A stretch of 64,000 bases of DNA from assembly GCA_022710975.1 (NCBI GenBank), contig JAKLGA010000003.1, positions 124,001 through 188,000 on the forward strand. The letters run 5' to 3'. This document shows, piece by piece, positions 25,334-33,280 of this stretch. A model generated the notes under the pieces. It was not told where the DNA came from and searched no databases. It worked only from the letters and a program-made list of their open reading frames with translations. Position 1 is the stretch's first letter, and each line of letters opens with the position of its first letter. Source of the DNA: Myxococcota bacterium (GTDB taxonomy: Bacteria; Myxococcota; B64-G9). Both the position numbers and the translations under genes were made by a program.

Positions 25334-26179
25334 TCACCACAGGATCGTGCTGCCCAGGCCTGCGCTCACGGCGTCGGGCGCGCGCAGCAGATCCAGCCCC
25401 AGGCTCCCGTCCACCTGCCAGTGGGGCACGGGCCGGAAGGCGAAGCCCACCTGGAGCACGGCCCGGGCGTCGTCCTGGGCGAGCTCGGGGATCTGGCCAT
25501 AGCCCTCGAGGAACAGGCGGGTGCGCTCGCCGGCCTCGAAGCCCAGCGCCAGGCTGACCAGGTAGATGCGGTCCTGGGCCGAGGAGCCGGCGCCCAGGCC
25601 GAGGACGTCCACGCCGAAGTTGGCCCGCGCGTCGACCCAGTCCGCGAGCTCCACCTCGCCCGTCAGGGCCAGCGCGAGGCTCACCCCCTTCGAGTCGTAG
25701 GCCTCGCCCCGCAGCGGCAGCCCGACCATGCCGAGCAGGCCGACGTCGAAGCTCTCACCCAGGGAGAAGGTGTACTTGCCGCCCAGCGACAGCGGGCCCA
25801 TCTCGACCTCGCCCGGGCCCGTGTCCGGGAAGGTGGCCTCGAGCCCGGCGAAGCCCACCCGCACCTCGCCCCCGCCGCCCAGGCCGTAGCGCACCAGCAG
25901 CCGCGGGAGCGTGAGGAGCTGGGTGTCCTCGCCCACGTGGTACCCGAGCCCGAGCTCGAACAGGGCGAAGCCCGCGGGCGCGACCTGGCTGGAGGCGCTC
26001 ATGGTGGGCCGCTCGGACACGAGCTCGGGCGGGGGGCCGGGCACCACCGGGGCCTTGGGGTCCGCCGGTTCGAGCGGGGCGGGCGGCGGCGGACCGGCGC
26101 CGTCCTCGGCCCAGGCCCCCAGCCCCGCGAGCCACACGGCCAGCCCCACGCTCCAGACGCTCGCCCACGCGCTGCGCAT
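25334..26179 (-). CDS. Outer-membrane beta-barrel protein
   Basis: 281 residues from ATG 26177-26179 after GGAGGT. A signal peptide (SVWSVGLAVWLAGLGAWA) and a Pro-rich linker (~25-50) precede alternating amphipathic strands (FELGLGYHVGEDT, LGGKYTFSLGESFDVGLLGMVGLP) and a terminal aromatic residue (TILW). The architecture resembles the PF13557-type outer-membrane channels found near aromatic or fatty-acid uptake genes. It lies next to the FabZ-like gene, so it might serve export of the cluster product, but this is uncertain. The next gene (mutM) is divergent. Confidence 0.7.
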   Translation of the reverse strand: MRSAWASVWSVGLAVWLAGLGAWAEDGAGPPPPAPLEPADPKAPVVPGPPPELVSERPTMSASSQVAPAGFALFELGLGYHVGEDTQLLTLPRLLVRYGLGGGGEVRVGFAGLEATFPDTGPGEVEMGPLSLGGKYTFSLGESFDVGLLGMVGLPLRGEAYDSKGVSLALALTGEVELADWVDARANFGVDVLGLGAGSSAQDRIYLVSLALGFEAGERTRLFLEGYGQIPELAQDDARAVLQVGFAFRPVPHWQVDGSLGLDLLRAPDAVSAGLGSTILW

Positions 26180-26244
26180 CGGACCTCCACCTCCAGGGCG
26201 AGGCACACTACCACGAAGGCGCGCGGCGGTGTAGCATCGCGCGC

Positions 26245-27063
26245 ATGCCCGAGCTGCCCGAAGTAGAGACCATCGTGCGCGCCATCCGGCCCGCGCTCGT
26301 GGGCCGGCGCATCACGGGCTTCGAGGCGAGCTGGCCCCGCCAGGTGCAGCCCTCGGTGGACGCGGTGCGCGCGGCGCTCCTCGGCCGCCGCGTCCAGGCC
26401 GTCTCCCGGCGGGGCAAGTACGTCGTGCTCGAGCTCGGCGGCGGGGCCGGGCTGCTCGTCCACCTGAAGATGTCCGGGCGGCTGTGCGTGGCCGAGGGGC
26501 ACGGCCAGGAGCGGCCGCAGCACCAGCGGGCCGTGCTGCGGCTCTCGGGCGGAGCGCCGCTGCGCTTCTACGACGCCCGCAAGTTCGGCCGGCTGCGCTT
26601 CGCCCCGGAGCTCGCCGCGGCGCTCTCGGGCCTCGGCCCCGAGCCGCTGGACCCGGCCCTCGGCCCGGCCCGCTTCCACGCCATGCTGTCCGCCCGGCGG
26701 CGCCAGCTCAAGCCGCTGCTGCTCGACCAGTCCTTCCTGGCCGGGCTGGGCAACATCTACACCGACGAGGCGCTCTTCCGCGCCCGCCTGCACCCGCGCC
26801 GCAGCTCCGCGGGCCTCGACGCCCGCCAGGCCCGGGCCCTGCTCGCGGCCATCCGGGCGGTGCTTTTGCAGGCCATCGCCTGCGCCGGCACCTCGCTCGA
26901 CTGGATCTACCCGGGCGGGCGGATGCAAGCACGCCTGCGGGTGTACGGGCGCGAGGGCGAGCCCTGCCCGCGCTGCCGCGCCCCCCTCCGCGCCCAGGCG
27001 GTCGGCCAGCGCACGGCCCACTTCTGCCCCCGCTGCCAGCCCGCCCCGCGGAGCCGGGCGTGA
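26245..27063 (+). CDS. mutM: Formamidopyrimidine-DNA glycosylase
   Basis: 272 residues beginning MPELPEVETI, so the catalytic Pro2 and Glu3 are present. The conserved Lys lies in RRGKYVVLEL, the H2TH region includes LLDQSFLAGLGNIYTDEALF, and the C-terminal zinc finger has CPRC and CPRC pairs. It removes oxidised purines such as 8-oxoguanine and cleaves the abasic site. The stop TGA overlaps the GTG of the following gene by two bases. No strong ribosome site was seen. Confidence 0.96.
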   Translation: MPELPEVETIVRAIRPALVGRRITGFEASWPRQVQPSVDAVRAALLGRRVQAVSRRGKYVVLELGGGAGLLVHLKMSGRLCVAEGHGQERPQHQRAVLRLSGGAPLRFYDARKFGRLRFAPELAAALSGLGPEPLDPALGPARFHAMLSARRRQLKPLLLDQSFLAGLGNIYTDEALFRARLHPRRSSAGLDARQARALLAAIRAVLLQAIACAGTSLDWIYPGGRMQARLRVYGREGEPCPRCRAPLRAQAVGQRTAHFCPRCQPAPRSRA

Positions 27064-27884
27064 TCGTCTCGGTCAGCCGCAGGTGCGACGTCCCGGCCCA
27101 CCAGGCCGGCTGGTTCGTCGAGCGCCTGCGCGCGGGCTTCGCCGAGGTGTCCAACCCCTTCAACCCCCGCCAGATCTCCCGGGTGAGCCTGGCGCCCGCG
27201 GACGTGGACGCCTTCGTGTTCTGGACCCGGGACGGGCGGGGGTTCGGGCCGGCGCTCGACGAGGTGGAGGCCCGCGGCATCCCCTGCGTCGTGCTGCACA
27301 CCCTCACGCCCTACGGCGCCGATCTGGAGCCCGGCGGCCGGCCGGAGGCCGAGCGGCTGGAGAGCTTCCTGCGACTGTCGGACCGCCTCGGCCCCGAGCA
27401 GATCGCCTGGCGCTACGATCCGATCCTGTTCGGCTCGGGCTGGGGCCCGGACTTCCACCGGCGCGCCTTCGCGCGCCTGTCCCAGGCGCTCGAGGGGCGC
27501 ACCCGCCGGGTGATCGTCAGCCTGGTGGACTACTACCGCAAGGTGGAGCGCCGCCTGCGCCCGCGCGAGGCGGCCGGGGCCGAGTTCCTGCGCACCCCGC
27601 TCTCCTCCTCCGCCGCGCGCGCCCTGCTGGCCGAGCTGCCGGTCGTGGCGGCCGGCCGCGGCCTGGCCCTGCAGTCCTGCGCGGCGCCCGGGGAGCTGGC
27701 CGGGCTGGGGATCCAGGCCGGGGCGTGCATCGACGCGGCCTGGCTCGGGGCGCTCACCGGCCTGCGGCTGGCCGCGGGCAAGGACCCCGGCCAGCGCCCG
27801 GCCTGCCGCTGCGCGCGCTCGCGCGACATCGGCCGCCACGGACCCTGCCCGACCGGCTGCCTGTACTGCTACGCCTGCCCGTGA
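27060..27884 (+). CDS. DUF1848 protein with radical SAM-like C-terminal Cys motif
   Basis: 274 residues. The GTG start at 27060 overlaps the mutM stop. The N-terminus (VIVSVSRRCDVPAHQAGWFVERL) and the SLVDYYRKVERR segment fit the DUF1848 family. At the C-terminus GPCPTGCLYCYA is CX3CX2C, like the Fe-S motif of radical SAM proteins but at the opposite end of the protein; further Cys lie just upstream (CRCARS). The family is known to carry this cluster. Function is unknown; coupling to mutM may be incidental. Confidence 0.85.
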   Translation: MIVSVSRRCDVPAHQAGWFVERLRAGFAEVSNPFNPRQISRVSLAPADVDAFVFWTRDGRGFGPALDEVEARGIPCVVLHTLTPYGADLEPGGRPEAERLESFLRLSDRLGPEQIAWRYDPILFGSGWGPDFHRRAFARLSQALEGRTRRVIVSLVDYYRKVERRLRPREAAGAEFLRTPLSSSAARALLAELPVVAAGRGLALQSCAAPGELAGLGIQAGACIDAAWLGALTGLRLAAGKDPGQRPACRCARSRDIGRHGPCPTGCLYCYACP

Positions 27885-27926
27885 GGCGCTGGCATCGCCC
27901 GTTCGGGTCATGGTAGGTTGGCAGCG

Positions 27927-28721
27927 ATGCGCGCCACGGACTCCCAGGTCGCCCAGCTCCTGCTCAACACCAAGCTGATCGACCAGTTCCAGTACCAGGC
28001 GGTGGCGGAGCGCCAGGCCCGGACGGGCGAGCGGTTCCACCTGCTGGTGATCGAGCTGGGCATGGTGGCCGAGGAGCGGGCCATGAGCTCCCTGGCCCAG
28101 GTCTCCAACATCCCGCTGGTGGCGCTGGAGAAGATGAAGGTCGATCCCCGCGCGGTGGCCTGCCTGCCCGGCGCCTTCTGCAAGCGCCACAACGCGTTCC
28201 CCTGCGCGCTGCGCGACGGGGGCAAGACGCTGTGGCTGGCCATGGCCGACCCGCTGGACGAGGATGCGCTGCAGGCCGCGCGCCAGCACTTCGGCGCGGG
28301 CACCATCCGCCCGCTCACCGCGCTGCCCAGCGAGATCGGCGCCTACATCCAGGCCTACTACGGCGCCGAGCTCGACGCGGCCGCCTCCAGCCCCTTCGGC
28401 GGGGCCGCCATCGACCTGTCGATGTCGCCCGAGGAGGAGGAGGAGGAGTTCAAGATCACCGACATGTCGGGCCACACCCTGGTCAAGCACCGCGGCGAGC
28501 TGGGGGCCGAGGCCCCGCCGGCCGCCGTCCCGGCCCGGGCGCCCGCGCGGCCGGCCGTCCCGGAGCCCCGGGCCGCGGGGCCCGAGCCGATGCTCGACCA
28601 GCGCCTGGAGCGGCTGGAGCGCAACCAGCAGAAGGCCGCCCGGATCATCCGGGCGCTGATGGGGCTCTTGCTGGAGAAGGGCTTCTTCTCCCAGGACGAG
28701 TACCACGCCAAGGTCAAGTGA
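27927..28721 (+). CDS. MshEN (GspE N-terminal)-domain protein with coiled-coil tail
   Basis: 264 residues from ATG 27927. The first ~150 residues fit the MshEN/T2SSE_N domain (LLLNTKLIDQFQYQAVAERQARTG and PLTALPSEIGAYIQAYYG), which in other proteins binds c-di-GMP or acts as an adaptor of type II/IV pilus ATPases. An acidic Glu tract (EEEEEEFK) follows, then a Pro/Ala-rich linker and a C-terminal segment with heptad-like Leu/Arg. No ATPase domain is attached. It may be a stand-alone regulator of a pilus or secretion system such as the PilT encoded at 60996. Confidence 0.8.
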   Translation: MRATDSQVAQLLLNTKLIDQFQYQAVAERQARTGERFHLLVIELGMVAEERAMSSLAQVSNIPLVALEKMKVDPRAVACLPGAFCKRHNAFPCALRDGGKTLWLAMADPLDEDALQAARQHFGAGTIRPLTALPSEIGAYIQAYYGAELDAAASSPFGGAAIDLSMSPEEEEEEFKITDMSGHTLVKHRGELGAEAPPAAVPARAPARPAVPEPRAAGPEPMLDQRLERLERNQQKAARIIRALMGLLLEKGFFSQDEYHAKVK

Positions 28722-28755
28722 CGGCGCCGCGCCGCCCGGCCCAGAGGAGGACCCG

Positions 28756-29229
28756 ATGAGCGACCCGATCCAGACCGCCCTCGCCCGCGTCCCGTACGGC
28801 GTGAGCGTGGTGACCGTGGGCGTGGGCGGCGCGGAGAGCGGGCTGACCGTCTCCTGGCTCAGCCAGTGCTCGTCCAGGCCGCCCATGCTGTGCTTCTCCA
28901 TCCACCCGCACCACTACAGCCGGGAGTTGCTCCAGGATCACCCGCACTTCGTGGTCAACCTGCTGCGGAGCGGGCAGCAGGAGCTGGCCGCGCGCTTCGC
29001 CCGGACCGCCCTGCAGAAGGAGAGCAAGCTCGACGGGCTGGCGACGCGCCCGGCGCCCAGCGAGTGCCTGCTGCTGGAGGACGCCCTGGCCTGGTTCGAC
29101 TGCCGGGTGGCCGGGCTGCACGAGGCGGGCGATCACCTGCTGGTGGTGGGCGAGATCGAGGCCGCGGGCGTGCTCGGCGACGGGTCGGCCATGACCACGG
29201 CCGAGGGGCTGCGCTACCGCCCGAAGTGA
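28756..29229 (+). CDS. Flavin reductase-like FMN-binding protein
   Basis: 157 residues after a GAGGAGG site. The fold markers YGVSVVTVGVGGAESGLTVSWLSQ, SSRPPMLCFSIHP and FVVNLL agree with the flavin reductase / split-barrel FMN family. Such proteins reduce FMN or act as partners of flavin-dependent monooxygenases. The substrate cannot be assigned. It follows the MshEN gene by 34 bases on the same strand and is followed by a convergent gap of 61 bases with two GGGCGCGGCCGCCGA direct repeats. Confidence 0.85.
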   Translation: MSDPIQTALARVPYGVSVVTVGVGGAESGLTVSWLSQCSSRPPMLCFSIHPHHYSRELLQDHPHFVVNLLRSGQQELAARFARTALQKESKLDGLATRPAPSECLLLEDALAWFDCRVAGLHEAGDHLLVVGEIEAAGVLGDGSAMTTAEGLRYRPK

Positions 29230-29290
29230 GCCGCGGGCGCGGCCGCCGATCCGCCCACATCACCCGGGCGCGGCCGCCGACCTGCCCGGC

Positions 29291-31165
29291 TCAGAAATCC
29301 ATGATGAACGAGTAGGTGTCCTCGTTGAGCTTGCTCTGCACCTTGAAGCCGCTCTTGTAGAAGACCGCCTGCATGGCCTTGTTCTCGCGCAGCACCTCGG
29401 CGGTGAAGCCGGCGATGCCGTTGCGGCGGGCGACGGTGGCGAGCTGGGCCAGCATGAAGCGGCCGATGCCCCGGCCCTGCCAGCCGTCGCGCACGGTGAA
29501 GGCCACCTCGGCCCGGTTGGTCTTGGGATCGAGGTAGAACCGCCCGATGGCCACGATCATCTCGCCGTGGGCCTCGGGCACGGTGCCCGCCAGGGCCACG
29601 TCGTTGCGGTGGTCCACGTACACGAAGTTCTGCACCTGCTTCTGAGGCAGACGCTTCATGTGGGACATGAAGCGGTAGTAGATGGTCTCGCGCGACAGGG
29701 CGTAGAACAGCTCCTTGTAGGCCTCCTCGTCGGTCGGGCGCATGGCGCGGAAGGTGATCTCCCCGCCGTCGTCGAGCAGCATGCGCGTGCGCGTCTCGGG
29801 CGGCTCGATGCGGATGCGGCCCTCCACGTCCGCCAGCTCGCTGCGCAGGTACTTGTACTCGATGGCCTTGCGCAGCAGCTCTTCGCGGTAGTCCGGGTGG
29901 GCGATGGAGATGAGCGCCAGCGCGCGCTCCTGGACGCTCTTGCCGTGCAGGTAGGCCACCCCGTACTCGGTCACCACGTAGTGCACGTCCCCGCGCGTGG
30001 TGACCACCCCGGCGCCCGGGCTGAGCTGGGCCACGATGCGGGACTTGGTCCCGCGCAGGGCGGTCGAGGCCAGCGCGATGATGGCCTTGCCGTGCTCGGC
30101 GCGGGCCGCGCCGCGGTTGAAGTCCACCTGGCCGCCGATGCCGGAGAAGAAGCGCGTGCCCAGGGAGTCGGCGCACACCTGGCCGGTGAGATCGACCTCG
30201 AGCGCCACGTTGATCGCCACCATGTGCTCGTGCTGCGCGATGCGGAAGGGATCGTTGACGTACTCGGTGGGGTGGAAGGCGAAGGCCGGGTTGTCGTCGA
30301 TGTAGTCGTACAGGCGGCGGGAGCCGGTGCAGAAGGAGGCCACCACCTTGCCGCGGTCGAAGGACTTGCGCGCGCCGGTGATCACCCCGGCCTCGATCAT
30401 GTCCAGGATGGAGTCGTTGAGCATCTCCGTGTGGATGCCGAGGTCCCTCTTGTCCTTCAGGTTCTCGAGCGCGGCGTGCGGGATGCGGCCGATGCCCAGC
30501 TCGAGGGTGGCGCCGTCCTCCACCAGGCCGGCGATGTACATGCCGATGCGCCGGGTGGTCTCGTCCGTCTCGGTCGGCTTGGTCTCCAGCAGCGGCATGT
30601 CCACCGGCACCATGAGGTCGAGATCGTGCACCGACAGCAGGCTGTCGCCGCGGGTGCGCGGCATCTGCGGATTCACCTGGGCGATCACCAGGGAGGCGTT
30701 CTCCGCGGCCGAGCGCACGATGTCGACCGAGATGCCCAGGCTGACCATGCCGCGCGCGTCGGGCGGGGTGACGTGGATGAGCGCCACGTCGATGGGCAGC
30801 CGGCCCGAGCGGAACAGGCGCGGGATGTCGGACAGGAAGATGGGGGTGTAGTCCCCCAGCCCCTCCTGGATGAGGTCGCGCACGTTCTCGTTGATGAAGA
30901 AGGAGTTGACCGAGAAGTGCTGGGTGAGCTCCCGCTGGGCGTAGGGCGCGTCGCCCATGGTCAGCAGGTGCACGATCTTGATGTCCGACAGCTCCGCGGA
31001 GCGGGCGGTCAGCGCCCGCACCAGCGCCAGCGGCTGGGCGCAGCCCGTGCCGATGAACACCCGGTTGCCCGGCCGGATGCGCGCCGCGGCCTCCTCGGGG
31101 GTGGCCAGCAGGTGTCTGTACTTCTCCTGCCAGCCGGGGTCGTAGCTCGGCTTCCTGTCGCTCAC
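29291..31165 (-). CDS. Acyl-CoA hydrolase/transferase fused to a GNAT acetyltransferase
   Basis: 624 residues from a GTG (31163-31165) overlapping the stop of the upstream ligase gene. Residues ~10-450 form the two halves of the 4-hydroxybutyrate/acetyl-CoA transferase family (GTGCAQP, GIGRIPHAALENL, DLGIHTEMLNDSI, FSGIGGQVDFNRGA). Residues ~465-624 form a GNAT domain with the acetyl-CoA loop GWQGRGIGRFML. It would move CoA between acyl groups or hydrolyse acyl-CoA. The fused GNAT could acetylate the adjacent ligases or itself, which would link acyl-CoA level to enzyme control; this is inference. Last gene of the acyl-CoA operon. Confidence 0.9.
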   Translation of the reverse strand: MSDRKPSYDPGWQEKYRHLLATPEEAAARIRPGNRVFIGTGCAQPLALVRALTARSAELSDIKIVHLLTMGDAPYAQRELTQHFSVNSFFINENVRDLIQEGLGDYTPIFLSDIPRLFRSGRLPIDVALIHVTPPDARGMVSLGISVDIVRSAAENASLVIAQVNPQMPRTRGDSLLSVHDLDLMVPVDMPLLETKPTETDETTRRIGMYIAGLVEDGATLELGIGRIPHAALENLKDKRDLGIHTEMLNDSILDMIEAGVITGARKSFDRGKVVASFCTGSRRLYDYIDDNPAFAFHPTEYVNDPFRIAQHEHMVAINVALEVDLTGQVCADSLGTRFFSGIGGQVDFNRGAARAEHGKAIIALASTALRGTKSRIVAQLSPGAGVVTTRGDVHYVVTEYGVAYLHGKSVQERALALISIAHPDYREELLRKAIEYKYLRSELADVEGRIRIEPPETRTRMLLDDGGEITFRAMRPTDEEAYKELFYALSRETIYYRFMSHMKRLPQKQVQNFVYVDHRNDVALAGTVPEAHGEMIVAIGRFYLDPKTNRAEVAFTVRDGWQGRGIGRFMLAQLATVARRNGIAGFTAEVLRENKAMQAVFYKSGFKVQSKLNEDTYSFIMDF

Positions 31166-33258
31166 GGCGCGACCCCCTTGGCGATGACCAGGCGGGCGTC
31201 CGCCACGATCGACTCCTGGCCCGGGCGGCCGACGATGAACGGGCTCACCTCCACCTCGCGCACCTGGGGGAAGTCGGTGGCCAGCTGGCTCAGGCGCTGC
31301 AGCGCGCTGGCGATGGCCGCCACGTCCATGCCCACGCGCGCCTTGCGGGCCTCGATGGTCTGGAAGGAGCGGGTGCTCTTGAGCATCTGCAGGGCCTCGT
31401 CCTCGGTGATGGGCGCCAGGTAGAAGGCCACGTCCTCCAGGACCTCGATCGCGATGCCGCCCAGGCCGAACATGAGCAGCGGGCCGAACTCCGGATCGCG
31501 GGTCATGCCCACCACCACCTCCAGGCCGCGCGGGCACATCTTCTCCACCACCAGGCCCTCGATCAGCGCGTCCGGGCGCTGCTTCTGGATGCGCAGCATG
31601 ATCAGGTCGAACCCGTCGCTGACCTGCTCCGGGTTGACCAGCCCCAGGCGCACGCCGCCCACGGCGGACTTCTGCACGATGTCGGGCGAGACGATCTTCA
31701 GCACCACCGGGTAGCCCAGCCGCTCGGCCGCCTCCACGGCCTCGTCGGCGGTCGTCACCAGCTGGCCCTGGGGGATGGAGAAGTCGTAGGCGGCCAGCAC
31801 CTCCTTGGCCATGAACTCCTCGACGTCCGTGCGCCCCTCGCGCTCCACCCGGCGCAGGATGCGCTCCACGCGCCGGCGGTTGACCGGGTAGCGGGTGACC
31901 ACGCGCGGCGGGCGCCGCCGCCAGGTGGCGTACTCGCACAGCGCGCCCAGGGAGCGGGCCGCCCGGTGCGGGGCGGGGAAGTCGGGCACCCCGGCCGCCA
32001 CCAGCGCCTGGCGAGCCTCCACCACCCCGCCGCCGCCCATGAAGGCGGCCAGCGCCGGCTTGCTGTGGTCGAGGCAGGCCACCAGCGCGCGGGCCGTCTC
32101 GACCGGGCGGGTGGAGGCCTGGGGCGCGAGCACCAGCACGATCCCGTCCACGCCGGGATCGGCCTGCACGCTGCGCACCGCCTCGGCGAACCGGGCGGGA
32201 TCCGCGTCGCCCAGCACGTCCACCGGGTTCTCCACGCCCGCCTCGGGCGGCAGGAGCTTGCGCAGCGCGGCCAGCGTCCCCTGGCCGAGGGCCGCGAGCT
32301 GCATGCCGTGCTGCTCCAGCGCGTCGGCGGCCATGATGCCCGGGCCGCCCGCGTTGGTCACCACGGCCATGCGGGGGCCCCGCGGCAGGGGCTGGCTGAC
32401 CAGCGCGCGGGCCGAGTCGAGCAGCATCTGGAAGGACTCGGCCCGCACCACGCCCGAGCGCTTGAAGGCCGCGCCGTAGGCCATCTCCGCCGCCGGCGGT
32501 TCGCCCAGGTGGGCCGCGGAGGCCCGCGCGCCCGCGCCCGTGCTGCCGGTCTTCAGCAGGATCACCGGTTTCACCGAGGACAGCGCCTCGGCCACCTTGA
32601 GGAAGTCGCGCCCGGCGCGGATGTACTCCAGGTAGCCGATGACCACCCGGGTGGTCGGGTCGCCGAGCAGGTGCTCGAACACGTCGATCTCGTCGACGTC
32701 GAGCTTGTTGCCCAGCGCGATCAGCTTGGAGATGCCCACCCCGCGGCTGGCCGTCCAGTCCAGGATGGCCGCGGCCAGCGCGCTGGACTGCGACACCACG
32801 GCGATGGAGCCCACGGGCGGGAGGTGCTCGACGAAGGTGGCGTTCAGCCCGTGGGCGCGGTTCACCACCCCCAGGCTGGAGGGGCCCAGCAGGCGCACCC
32901 CGCGGGCCTTGCAGGCGGCCAGCAGCTCCCGCTCGAGCTCCCCCTTCTCCGAGCCCACCCGCCGCTCGAGCGGGGTGGCCACCTGGATGGCCTGCGCGCC
33001 CGCGCCCAGCGCGGCCTCGACCGCGGCCTGCACCTCCCGGGCCGGCGTGGCCACCACCGCGAGGTCCACCGCCTGACCGAGCTCGGTCGCGACCGGCCGG
33101 CCGTCGAGCTGCCCGCCCTGCGGGTGCACCAGCACGATCTCGCCCCCGAAACCGCCGGCGCACAGGTTGTGGGCCACGCGGTGGCCGAGGTCGCCGGGCT
33201 CCGGGGAGGCGCCCAGCACGGCCACGCTCTCGGGGGACAGCAGCGCGTCGAGCTTCAT
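31162..33258 (-). CDS. NDP-forming acyl-CoA ligase (acetate-CoA ligase type)
   Basis: 698 residues with the single-chain alpha-beta layout: CoA-binding Rossmann domain (VAVLGASPEPGDLG), succinyl-CoA-ligase-like domains with the phospho-acceptor His at H250 (ASAAHLGEPP), and a C-terminal ATP-grasp half (TRDPEFGPLLMFGLGGIAIEVLED). The reaction is acyl-CoA + NDP + Pi to acid + CoA + NTP, conserving energy in fermentation. The catalytic His and SQSS loop look intact. It follows the AMP-ligase gene by 22 bases and is coupled to the CoA-transferase gene. Confidence 0.92.
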   Translation of the reverse strand: MKLDALLSPESVAVLGASPEPGDLGHRVAHNLCAGGFGGEIVLVHPQGGQLDGRPVATELGQAVDLAVVATPAREVQAAVEAALGAGAQAIQVATPLERRVGSEKGELERELLAACKARGVRLLGPSSLGVVNRAHGLNATFVEHLPPVGSIAVVSQSSALAAAILDWTASRGVGISKLIALGNKLDVDEIDVFEHLLGDPTTRVVIGYLEYIRAGRDFLKVAEALSSVKPVILLKTGSTGAGARASAAHLGEPPAAEMAYGAAFKRSGVVRAESFQMLLDSARALVSQPLPRGPRMAVVTNAGGPGIMAADALEQHGMQLAALGQGTLAALRKLLPPEAGVENPVDVLGDADPARFAEAVRSVQADPGVDGIVLVLAPQASTRPVETARALVACLDHSKPALAAFMGGGGVVEARQALVAAGVPDFPAPHRAARSLGALCEYATWRRRPPRVVTRYPVNRRRVERILRRVEREGRTDVEEFMAKEVLAAYDFSIPQGQLVTTADEAVEAAERLGYPVVLKIVSPDIVQKSAVGGVRLGLVNPEQVSDGFDLIMLRIQKQRPDALIEGLVVEKMCPRGLEVVVGMTRDPEFGPLLMFGLGGIAIEVLEDVAFYLAPITEDEALQMLKSTRSFQTIEARKARVGMDVAAIASALQRLSQLATDFPQVREVEVSPFIVGRPGQESIVADARLVIAKGVAP

Positions 33259-33280
33259 GGCCGCACCCTTTCTGGCGTCC

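Noticed and set aside
29230-29290. GGGCGCGGCCGCCGA direct repeats considered as regulatory sites
   Set aside because: They lie between convergent stop codons and consist only of G and C runs, so a chance or slippage origin is simpler.
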